Part shown: piece after piece, positions 55,160 through 64,000 of the stretch
Position numbering within the stretch: the first letter of the stretch is position 1
Layout: the number at the start of each line of letters is the position of its first letter
Assembly (NCBI GenBank): GCA_936432065.2
Contig: OW386285.2
Location: 105,467,869 to 105,531,868 of the forward strand
Direction: 5' to 3'
Source: Rutpela maculata
Taxonomy: Eukaryota; Arthropoda; Insecta; Coleoptera; Cerambycidae
DNA: 64,000 nt
Notes under the pieces: generated by a model
Seen by the model: the letters and a program-made list of their open reading frames with translations, nothing else
The model's database searches: none
Told to the model about the DNA's origin: nothing
Program-made: the position numbers and the translations under genes

Positions 55160-55859
55160 CAGCAAAAAAGGACCTAACTCCATTTTTTGCCGTTTATTTG
55201 TCAGTAGGTGCAGAAGGAGGGGATGAAATAGTCAGAGTGGTTATGTGATTGTGGTTTTACCCCATTCACCCTTATATTCACCACGTGTTTTAAAACAAAT
55301 TATTTGGAAATAACCAAATTTATGAGCGCAATTTGCTTAAATTAAGTAAGTAGAACTAATCAGTTTTTTACATTTGTAGTATTAAAACTTAATATGATGA
55401 ATAAATTTATCTAATCATCTATCTGTCTATCTACATAGAAAAAAAGCCGACTCCTTAACAAGGTGTGGTATCGAAATTTAACGGATCAGTACCAATTTCA
55501 TTCAATTCAAGCAGTACATGTACATGTGATGGGCCTAGCCAAAACCCGTCCCGGAGCCTACCGGACAATCATGACATGTAGCGTCGGTTCGGCTTAACGG
55601 CAATGATTTAATAGCTAGAACTCCTGTCCGCCACAGGCGGGTTTAGAAACAAGATTAAAGAGTAAAAATGTGCTCACATGAGCTTAAATCTAATTAATAT
55701 AAAGATCTTTAAACACTGAGCACTGACACGAAATTTTGACTGTTGATACAATTTCTCTCAGAGACACTATTTTGTACATCTAATAGTTCACGAGCTACAC
55801 AGCCCGTGAAAAATTAAAAAAGAATAGTTTTTTCACAATATCTGGTTAACTATTGGTCG
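55160..55859. other. Intronic sequence, no secure feature
   Basis: A GC-richer part at 55530-55640 (GGCCTAGCC, CCTGTCCGCCACAGGCGGG) stands out and could be an LTR remnant, but no partner was found. The rest is unremarkable. Confidence 0.35.
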
Positions 55860-55865
55860 GATATA

Positions 55866-58064
55866 TTTATTTATTTATTTATTTATTTATTTTGTTACAA
55901 TATCCAACAAATCAAAATACAAAAATAATGACATGTGAAACATGAATAAAATACAAACAACTTATTGTAATAACATGAAGATGGTAAAAACATACACATA
56001 TACGTATAAAATATGCAATTATATATTTCAAAATCACAGTTGCTTAATTCCTTGGATGTTAGTATTAAAGATATCTATTTGAGTATTTACACTATTATAG
56101 TTTGAGAACATCTGGAAGAGTGGTGATTGCACTAGTACATTTGTTCTGGGGGTAGGAAGCAAAAATGTATCACTGTGCCTTGAGGCAATACGCGGTACAA
56201 CATAAAAAATGCTATTGTGGAGATTTTCACACTTAATGGGATTGTGAATAATTTTGTACAAAAAAATTAATGACTGAGTAGTCCTTCTCTTTAGGAGACT
56301 GTCAAAGTTAAAAGTAGATAAAAGAATATCTTGGGGAAATCCTTGAGAAGGATAGTGCCCAAGTGTTTTGAAATATAAATTTTTTAGGAAGCGCCGTTCA
56401 ATGTTTTCGAGTGCTGAAATGTGACAGTTATAAATTGGATTCCATATAATTGATGCGTACTCCAACTTTGATCATACGAAACAGTTGAATAATAGTTTGC
56501 ATGAATCAATATTATTGAAGTCCTTGATATTTCTTAAGACAAATCCTAGTGTTTTAAAGGAAGATGTAACAGTTAAGTCAATATGGTCAACGAAGGTCAA
56601 CTGGGGGTCAAAAAGGACACCAAGGTCTTTAATACAATTAGGTCTCTCTAGAGAGCCGTATTAGAAATTTTGTAGTCAAATAGACAAGTATTATGCTTTC
56701 TCGAGTAGGATAAAACATGGCATTTATTGATATTCAAAAATAGATTATTTTCAATGCACGAGTTATTTATATGGTGTAGGTTTCTTTGCAGATGTTCGCA
56801 GTCTGCTAGTGTGTTAATTTGACTGAATATTTTTAAATCATCGGCATATAAAAGGTAGTTTACATCAATTTTAGTTGCAATATCATTAATAAAAACTATG
56901 AAAAACGGGGGTCCAAGAGTGGAGCCCTGAGGTACACCAGATGTTTGCAAAAATTTTTCAGACTTATGGCCTCTAACTTGTACATATTGCCAACAATCAG
57001 TTAAGTATGACGTTACTAGGTTTAAGAAATCTGAAGATACGCTAAAATGTTGGAGCTTATGTAGTAGAAAGTTATGATCCAATTTATCAAAAGCCTTAGA
57101 GAGGTCGGTGTAGATAACATCTACTTGACCTCTCTGATCTAAGACTTCACTGATAAATTGCGTTTTGATAACCAGATTAGTTACTGTTGGTCTCCCTGAG
57201 ACAAAACCATGTTGCTCAGGTACTAAACTGTTAACATGAGCATATAGATGATCATATAAAATAATTTCAAGAATTTTACTCAAATTGCTGATTATCGTAA
57301 TTGGTCTATAATTAGTTATGTCATTAATGCTGCCTTTTTTTAATATACGTGTGATTCTAGACAACTGCTGAAAAGGAACAGGTCTTTAAAATCATATTAT
57401 ATATAATACAGAGTGGAATTGCAAGTATTATGGCATAGTCGCGAATAAGAAACCCAGGTATATTATCCGGTCCCATGGTCATATTCAGTCGAATTCTTTT
57501 AATAGCTTTTTCAACATCATTAGGAGAAATATCAGCTATATGTAAAACGCTGTTTGGAGCAATACCTTCTAGATTATCTGGATGAAAGTTTAAAGCGGAT
57601 TCAGAAAAGGATTTGGAAAACAAATCAGCAAATGCTGAAGCAATTTCAAAGGGATTGTCTATATCTTTACCATTGTATTTCATGTTTAGTGGCATAGACG
57701 GAGAAGATTTCTTAGAGTTTAAAAATGTCCAAAATTTGTTTGGATTAACTTTTAATTCATTTTCAATTTTGTGAATGTATTGCCTGTAGGCTAAGTGATT
57801 TTCAGTTTTGAACTCTGCTCTTAGTTTTTGAAAGATATTATAATTTTCAGAACTTTTACATTTTTTGTAATTCTCATAATGCTTTATTTTTAGCTTTCAA
57901 TTTAACTATTAAGTGTTTATTATACCAAACTGGGTATTTGCGAGAGCATGTTTTCTTTTTTGGCACATGTTTTTCAAAAAGAGAGTACAATCTAGAGTAA
58001 AATCCCTCCACCATGTCATTTACATCCTCTATATTATGTAAAAAGCTCCAATCAGTTAATGTTA
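55866..58064 (-). mobile_element. Non-LTR retrotransposon, 5'-truncated, with target duplication
   Basis: The minus-strand element ends in (TTTA)n (55866-55893) and is flanked by GATATA at 55860-55865 and 58065-58070. It is inserted in an older repeat whose two halves continue on both sides (TT.GTCGGATATA). Only the linker and RT of ORF2 are present. The decay is moderate. Confidence 0.85.
56034..57695 (-). pseudogene. Reverse transcriptase of the 55.9-58.1 kb element
   Basis: The linker with KYNGKDIDNPFEIASAFADL and GPDNIPGFLI lies at 57695-57357. After a shift near 57360 the RT proper (57364-56648) has NYRPITIISNLSKILEIIL, QHGFVSGRPTVTNLV, YTDLSKAFDKLDH, SGVPQGSTLGPPFFIVFIND and the catalytic YADDLKIF. 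The C-terminal part (56465-56034) starts with a LEYASIIWNPIY block. Two further breaks separate the parts, near 56640 and 56470. With the RT core uninterrupted over 238 codons this is one of the less worn copies. Confidence 0.88.
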
Positions 58065-58070
58065 GATATA

Positions 58071-58786
58071 AAAATATTTAGTTGCAAACTTGTAGAGCTC
58101 TACAATTTTTTTTAAAACATCTCGTCAACTGTTGATCGGATATAAAAATATGTAATTGGAAACTTGTAGAGCACTAGATTGTAGAGACTTTAGTGCTCTG
58201 CAAATTGATAATAACATATTTGAGTGTACCATGGATAGTTTGGGAGATATTTTCAAAAAAGTATTTTTTTATAACTATTTACGGGCTGTAGCCAGTAAAA
58301 TATTAGTCTTACAAAATGGGGTCTGTTACATAAAGTGTAGAAAATTTAATGCTCTACATGATTGCTATTTGACATTTTAATGTATAATGTAATGAATGTA
58401 TGTTTACAAAATAATCCGCAAAAACTATTTTTGAAAACTTTGACGTGCTGTAACTCGTAAATGGTGAGTTCTACGAAAATGAGCCTATTCAAGAATTTAC
58501 AGAGAATTTAGTGTTGAACAAAAAAGGTACTGTCGTGCGTAAAAAAATGGGACAAGTCTTATAACGTATTTTTGCTAAAATCTAGTTGTGTATAAGCATC
58601 TAACTTTAATTTTTGTGACATTATCAGTTATTTGTCAAAATTCATTGCAAGTGTGCACATAGAGACAGATTTACATTAGAAAAAAATAGTCCTATTTTTT
58701 TGCACACGACAGTACTTACCATTTTTGTCATAACATCAATGGTTCACGTGATATCTGTGTTGGACTTTTCGCAAAGATGGTGGCTA
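58071..58786. other. Older repeat disrupted by the non-LTR element
   Basis: Two near copies of a GATATAAAAATAT...AACTTGTAGAGC block (58065-58110 and 58140-58175) are in tandem, and the left flank at 55800-55860 is related. A plus-strand frame at 58156-58380 spans the repeat and has no domain. Confidence 0.5.
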
Positions 58787-58788
58787 AC

Positions 58789-58810
58789 CCCAACCAACCA
58801 ACCAACCAAC
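58789..58810 (+). repeat. (CCAA)n microsatellite
   Basis: Five to six CCAA units. Confidence 0.85.
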
Positions 58811-58998
58811 TGACTTACGCTATTTTTGCAAAAAACTTTGTATAATATTTAGTATATATAGATAATAGTACTATTGATTGAACTAATGGTTGTAATACTT
58901 TCTTCACTCCTAGTGAAGAAAGTAAAAATCAAGTGAAAAACTGTTTGAAGGTAACATTCATATAGTAAACTTAAATACAAGGAATATTAACCTGCACA

Positions 58999-59187
58999 CA
59001 GTGGCGTAACAAACACTCCCGCAGACCCCGCATCGCGGGGGGGCCGGCCAGCTGGGGGGCCCACATTGATAGATGGCCAACCTAATAGTAATGAAGATCA
59101 GAATTATCATTTTCCACTCGTTATAGAGAGGGGGTGCCTGAACACGTTTGGGGGGGTGGGGGGCACTCAGTTTCTGTTACGCCACTG
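58999..59187. mobile_element. Short hAT-type MITE, G-rich inside
   Basis: CAGTGGCGTAAC and GTTACGCCACTG form the ends. CCTGCACA (58991-58998) and CCTACACA (59188-59195) are an 8-bp duplication with one difference. The interior contains long G runs, unlike the surrounding DNA. Confidence 0.88.
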
Positions 59188-59559
59188 CCTACACACCAAA
59201 ACATAAACATCAATAAAATACTAAGTGTCATCAATATTGCCAATAATAGTTATACAATATTATTAAAAATCCAATCTTCCCATTCACCGTTGCAAATACT
59301 TGTACAAACATATAATTTGACATATGTTCCACTATCATTCTTAGCTGAATTTGATTTCTACAAGAATAGCAATTCTCGATTCGCATGAGAATTTCAGCAA
59401 GAGAAAATTTTCTCAGCAGAATTAATTCCTAATTTAAGAACTGGGCCCCAGGGAGAATGAACACAGCCTAAATTTTATTTAAATATCTCAAAGTGTTTTC
59501 GCAATATTAGTCCCTTGAGGTAAACCAAAAAAAGACAAAAAGCCCAAAAGTTCTGCAAG

Positions 59560-60310
59560 ACATGTATTCCCCCGTTTTCGAGGGTGGGGAACACGATGGT
59601 GATATTTTCCAATCTGGCCTCCAACCCTTTTCCGATTTTTCGGTGCTAGGCTTGCGAGGGCTTGTGGGATCGGGTTTTTTTGGTCAATTTGAATAAAATA
59701 GGTAAATATTTACCACAGGTGACCTAACCCACCCCCGGGGGTTGAAACTACCTCCGCCCCCCCAGTAAAGGAATGCCACGAAAACAACGGAAATTAGCTG
59801 GAAAGTGGTATACCTCCGTTTTTGAGGGCAGGGAATACGATGGTGACAATATTTCCCGACCCTTACCCACTATCTCTAAACTGAAAAACCCCCACCTCCT
59901 TTTCCGATTTTCCGGTGCTAGGCTTGCGAGAGCTCGTCAGGTCGAGTTTTTTTTTGGTAAATTTGAATAAAATGAGCAAATATTGACCACAGGTGATCTA
60001 ATAACCCATTCACGGGGGTCGAAACTACCCCACCCCCAATAACGAAGTTCCACGAAAACAATGGAAATCATCTGGAAAGCAGTATACCTCGATAGAACAA
60101 ACCCTCACAAGCCTAGCACCGAAAAATTGAAAAAGGGGGTGGTTTTCATGCAAGGTGAAGGGTAGTTCAGAAAATATCACCATCGTATTTCTCGCCCTCG
60201 AAAATGGGGGGTATACAGTTTTCCAGCTGATTTTCATTGTTTCAGTGGCATTTCCTTACTGAGGGAGGGAGGGGGGAGTTTCAACCCCCGGGGGTGGGTT
60301 AGATCACCTG
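59560..60310. repeat. Three related 245-bp units, the third inverted
   Basis: Units at about 59560-59795 and 59800-60040 are direct repeats with GTGCTAGGCTTGCGAG, ACCACAGGTGA and GGGGGT(T/C)GAAACTACC blocks. The third (60045-60310) has the same blocks in reverse complement (CAAGCCTAGCAC, TCACCTGTGGT). The pattern suggests a larger, partly palindromic satellite-like repeat. Confidence 0.75.
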
Positions 60311-60312
60311 TG

Positions 60313-60314
<2 letters not shown>

Positions 60315-60356
<42 letters not shown>
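60315..60356 (+). repeat. (TAA)n microsatellite, non-LTR 3' tail
   Basis: About fourteen TAA units mark the 3' end of the minus-strand fragment that follows at 60357. Confidence 0.9.
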
Positions 60357-60358
<2 letters not shown>

Positions 60359-60776
60359 GTAATTCATTTAGTAAAAAAAAGAATCAAATGGCCATTGACC
60401 GAGGTCCTTCAGCCGTATTACAATTTCTAACATGGAGATAGCAAATGTAGCAAATTTGAATACATATCATGGGAAAAAAAAAGGAAACAGACATGTCAAT
60501 GTAATCATTGGTAATTGTTCATTATGTGGTTCTTAGTTCGCTGATGAGTTCCCACAAGGTTTTTTCTGGAAATTTCCTGTGACTGGCTGTTTGGTGATTT
60601 CTTGTTTTAACGAGAGGTCGTAGTATTTCCCTGTTGTGATCACCCTTGGCAAATTTGGTGGATAGTTTGGGTAGCCTCTGCAGGATTGGTTCTGTGTTGG
60701 TGATTTGGTATAGAAGAGCATTTGGTGGATTGTGCATGGGATTTCTTGGGTGTCGGCATTTGGTGATGGCTCTAAG
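60357..60776 (-). pseudogene. 3' end of a Jockey-type element, sibling of the 11.2 kb copy
   Basis: The block AAATGGCCATTGACCGAGGT at 60389 matches the 3' end of the element at 11229-14690 (AAATGGGCTATCGACCGAAG). The minus strand keeps the ORF2 tail (PILQRLPKLSTKFAKGDHNR, NHQTASH). It stops at the (GATA)n tail of the next element. Confidence 0.75.
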
Positions 60777-60982
60777 ATAGATAGATAGATAGATTTATTC
60801 ATGTTAAAAATTTATAAAAAATTGTACACACGTCAAACAGTTACACTTACAAATAGGTAAAACACAATACAATAGATTTAAAATTATGTAAAAATGGCCG
60901 AAATTGTAATAAATGGAATAAAAAGCTATATAAAATCAAACAGAAAAAAAATATAGTGTTTGTCATATCACAGAACATAAGT

Positions 60983-62589
60983 TTAAGTAAAATTACAATT
61001 TACAATTTCTCTCACTATATCTTCATTTGAGAAGAATGCATTTTTTAACAGAAAACCTTTTATTGTGGATCTAAATTTTTGTTTAGGTAAAACTCTAATA
61101 CGGTCATCTAATAAGTTGTATAATTTAATACCATGGTAATTAACACCAGTCTGCCCTCTAGTTAGCCTTGTGTACTCAGTTCTTATGTTATCTCTACGAT
61201 GTGTTTCATAGAGATGAAAGTCAGCATGGGTGTTAAAAGTAGGTAAGTTATCATGGACATGTGTAATACATTGTAACGCGTAAATGCTAGGTAAGGTGAG
61301 TATTTTATGTGAAATAAAGAGTTGTTTGGTGTCATCCCGGTATCCCAAACCACCCACAATCCTGATTGCCCTCCTCTGGAGACCAAAAATTCTATGTCTA
61401 CCAGAAGAATGCCCCCAGGCGAGAATGGCATAAGATAGTCGAGAGTGACATAATGCATAATACGCAGTTTTTAATACATCCGACGAAACTGTATTTGACA
61501 ATTGTCTAAGAGCATATATACCTTTAGATAGTTGTTCAGCAAGATAATCAACATGGTCATTCCATCGTAAACATGGATCAATAAGGACACCTAGAAACTT
61601 TGTACAAGTGGGGTTATTTGGTACATTTCTCAAATCGCGAGTATTTGAAATAAGTTTTACAGTTTTCTCTTCGTTAAGTGCAAGAGCATTAGGTGTAAAC
61701 CATTTTTTTGCATTAGATAATACATTGTCACATTTTAACATTAAGTTCTCTAAGTTAGGGTCAGAGATTTGTAAAGTCGAGTCATCTGCATAAAAGATGC
61801 AATTGAAATTCTCGAAGGCATTTGGCACATCATTAATATAAATCAGGAATAAAACTGGGCCCAAAATTGAACCCTGTGGAACTCCCGAATTTATATGTAA
61901 CACCTCAGAAGATATTCCATTTAATCTGACTGATTGCATACGATTTTCTAGATAGGATTTGATAAGTTGGATACTTGTCCTGTTAAAGTTGTATTTGTTT
62001 AATTTCTGGATCAGCAAGACATGAGATACACAATCAAATGCTTTGCTGAGGTCACAAAACAAGGAGGCAGAATAATATCCTTTTTCAAAGCAGTCTAAGG
62101 TATAATCGGTAAACTTAATGATAGCATCTGTTGTAGATAGATTTTTACGGAAACCAAATTGGAATTTATATAATATTTTATTTTTCTCTAGATATTCAGT
62201 GATCTGAATTTTCATAATTTTTTCGAAAATTTTTGCAAAAATAGGGAGAAGAGAAATCGGTCTATAATTATTAATGTCCTCTGGATCACCTTTTTGAAAA
62301 CTGGGATAACCGACGCGATCTTGAGTAAATCTGGGAATACTCCGGTCCGTAAGCTTTCATTAATTAATTTTGTTAATGGAATTATAATATGGTTTTTTAT
62401 AGTTTTGATTAGAGCTATATTTAAGCCGTAAATATCCTTACTGTTACTATTTTTCAGAGAATTTAAAATGTGTCTTACCTCAATGTACGTGACCTCGCGA
62501 AATGCAAAAGGTTCAGGTGTGTCTATCTGTTTAACATATTGTAATGGATCAATATCTAGTAGCGGGAGACCACCAGTAACCCGCAACAC
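60983..62589 (-). pseudogene. RT of the right-edge non-LTR element
   Basis: The linker and first RT blocks (62589-62212) include SNSKDIYGLNIALIKTI and LRTGVFPDLLKIASVIPVFK. A shift near 62295, at a T run, moves the NYRPI-like block into the main frame. The main frame (62215-60983, 410 codons) has FQFGFRKNLSTTDAI, FCDLSKAFDCVSH, SGVPQGSILGPVLFLIYIND and the catalytic CIFYADDSTLQIS. Then come NEEKTVKLI, CTKFLGVLID and a long tail ending NAFFSNEDIVREIV. The enzyme performs target-primed reverse transcription. The open RT core suggests recent activity. Confidence 0.9.
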
Positions 62590-63743
62590 CGACGAAAAAG
62601 TTATTGAAATCTTTCGGTTTAATAGTTAATTCCGATTGCGACATTTTTTGTTTCCTCGAGGAGTTTATTATTTCCCATACAGTTTTTGCCGGGTTTCCAG
62701 ATTTCTTTATGTAGCTATCATTTGACTGGATTCGTTTATTTTTTAAAGCATTTTTATATGTTAGTTTGAAATCATTTCTAATTTTTTTATTTTGCTTAGT
62801 GTTGTGCCGTTTGCAAACTTCATTTAGAAATTGTAAATGATTTCGCATTTGCCTTAGATCGTCTGTATACCATGCAACTTTCGACGAGTTTATATTTTCA
62901 AAGCGTACTAACCTTTCAGGAAAAGAGATATTGTAGGCCTGTAGAGTAGTATTTAAAAATACTTGAAATTTTTCATTGATGTTGAGAGTATGGTCGGTGA
63001 TGAACTCCCACGAGCAGCTAGACATAATTCCATAAAATTTATTTTTACCTATTTCTGTAATAGGTCTAATTAATTTCTCGTGCTCATACAATTTTTTATT
63101 AACTTCTATCTGTACCTCCAAAATCTGACTTAGGTGATCCGACAATAGTGGTTCATGGTTAAACGTGTTGTAATCGTCTATTGAAAAGTTTGTAAAGATA
63201 TTATCAATGCAATTTGTTACTCGGGTATTTTCAAAGATTGTTTGTTCTAATCCGAATATTTTTAGTAAATCTGTTAAAGTCAAATTAGCAGAGTCGGATG
63301 TATTAAATCTTATGTTAAAGTCACCGCAGAGTATTACCTTTTTTTTTATATCAATTTTGTTCAATAACTTTTCCAGGATATCAAAGAATCTAATAAGACT
63401 TCCATTTGGGGACCGATAGATGTTAACAACAATGATATCAAAATTTTCTACCATTATGGCTGATATTTCACAATCTTTTTCGGACGAGAGATTACTTAAA
63501 TGACATAGAGGTTTATAATTTAAATCGTTTTTTGACTAGTATTAAGGTTCCACCATGAATAAATTCAGCTCTACAAAATATACTGGCTAATTGATAGTTA
63601 CTAATATTTTTAAAGGAATCTAACTCGTTACGATGTAACCAGTGTTCGTTAACACATATAACGTGAAAAGGTATGATCTCGTCGCAAATAACTGCTTCTA
63701 GTTCATTGGTTTTATTTCTAATGCACTGGATATTTATATGCAT
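62549..63743 (-). pseudogene. Endonuclease of the right-edge non-LTR element
   Basis: The N-terminal piece (63743-63513) reads MHINIQCIRNKTNELEAVIC, then CVNEHWLHRNEL and GGTLILVKK. After a shift near 63525, at a T6 run, the rest (63454-62549) has IIVVNIYRSPNGSL, KVILCGDFNIRF, CIDNIFTN and EPLLSDHLSQ, which are the GDFN and SDH blocks of APE-type nucleases. A linker with WEIINSSRKQ follows. The ORF2 start at the MHIN ATG may not be the true one. Confidence 0.88.
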
Positions 63744-63811
63744 AAGTCGAAATATACATTTTCCTACTTGATGTTTCTCAGTGGTCTGCTTTCTAGATGT
63801 TGCCCTGTTGT

Positions 63812-63997
63812 CTATAAAAAAGGGAGCCCTTGATTTTTATTTCGTTCTTTTTGAAAGTCGAAGCGTTTGATGCCCACGCCCTTAGGCCAAAAGGACATGT
63901 CGTAGAGTACATCCTTCCTGTCAAAGGGAGCACTCACCACATAACATTTATTTTGGTTCACCTCATTAGTTGGGAGTTCCTTTACATCGAAATCCAC
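63812..63997 (-). CDS. C-terminus of ORF1, right-edge non-LTR element
   Basis: The frame runs in from the window edge and ends at a stop. It reads YVVSAPFDRKDVLYDMSFWP, then KGVGIKRFDFQKE. The same KGVG(I/F)KRF block is in the ORF1 remnant at 7200-7260, so both elements belong to one superfamily. ORF1 products bind element RNA. Only the last 60 residues are in the window. Confidence 0.7.
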   Translation of the reverse strand: MDFDVKELPTNEVNQNKCYVVSAPFDRKDVLYDMSFWPKGVGIKRFDFQKERNKNQGLPFL

Positions 63998-64000
63998 GTC

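Larger units (their letters stand above)
60777..64000 (-). mobile_element. Non-LTR retrotransposon with ORF1 and ORF2, cut by window edge
   Basis: The minus-strand element has a (GATA)n 3' tail (60777-60793), ORF2 with endonuclease and RT, and the end of ORF1 at the window edge. It is the most complete non-LTR copy here. Its breaks are few and at least two fall next to homopolymers, so part of them may be sequence errors. Confidence 0.88.

Noticed and set aside
55530..55640. LTR or primer-site remnant in a GC-richer patch
   Set aside because: There is a faint similarity to the Gypsy LTR edge (CAGGCGGGTT), but it is too short and no partner was found.
59134..59388. 84-codon frame starting in the G-rich MITE
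   Set aside because: It crosses the MITE border and has no domain.

Overview
The window reads as a gene-poor, AT-rich piece of an insect nuclear genome. The evidence is spliced exons with GT/AG borders, insect-type non-LTR retrotransposons with microsatellite tails, a Gypsy retrotransposon, and many hAT- and Harbinger-like miniature elements. A beetle is a reasonable guess, but nothing in the sequence proves the order. I saw no bacterial-type genes, CRISPR array, rRNA or tRNA.

One host gene runs through most of the window on the + strand: an axonemal dynein heavy chain, probably DNAH5/DNAH8 type (outer-arm gamma/kl-3-like). Six consecutive internal exons are visible at 3661-3791, 3856-4036, 35737-35899, 35956-36130, 41590-42008 and 49667-49778. 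They encode part of the N-terminal tail before the motor. Their splice phases fit together and the predicted peptide is colinear with the family. The introns are very large for this gene: 31.7 kb, 5.5 kb, 7.7 kb and more than 14 kb. No first or last exon is present.

Almost everything else is mobile DNA inside those introns. From left to right: a truncated BEL/Pao-like gag at the edge (1-295, -); a 0.4 kb miniature element (2976-3371); a decayed non-LTR element (6336-8700, +) and a gag-like fragment between two 290-bp inverted repeats; a TIR element (10139-10942); a decayed Jockey-type element (11229-14690, -) with a perfectly bounded hAT fold-back inserted in its endonuclease; an RT fragment (15390-16158); a 3.6 kb AACGTT-rich tandem-repeat element with terminal inverted repeats (16159-19766). 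That element's right terminus was split by a complete, apparently young Gypsy element (19771-29961, -). Then come more RT and endonuclease fragments (30430-33660), fold-backs around the small exons, a non-LTR copy (38440-41452) carrying two cleanly excisable DNA-transposon insertions, an 823-bp palindrome (42321-43143), several MITEs (45162-47762), a 1.9 kb fold-back made of oppositely oriented tandem repeats (49843-51725), an inverted-repeat-flanked pseudogene of a transposon-associated protein family (52304-54110), and non-LTR elements to the right edge.

The best candidates for a second look are the TE-inflated dynein gene, the AACGTT element, the young Gypsy with a -1 frameshift site directly before the gag stop, the fold-back and palindromic elements that would be transcribed in dynein introns, and the inverted-repeat-flanked LSGCDT-motif gene at 52.3-54.1 kb.
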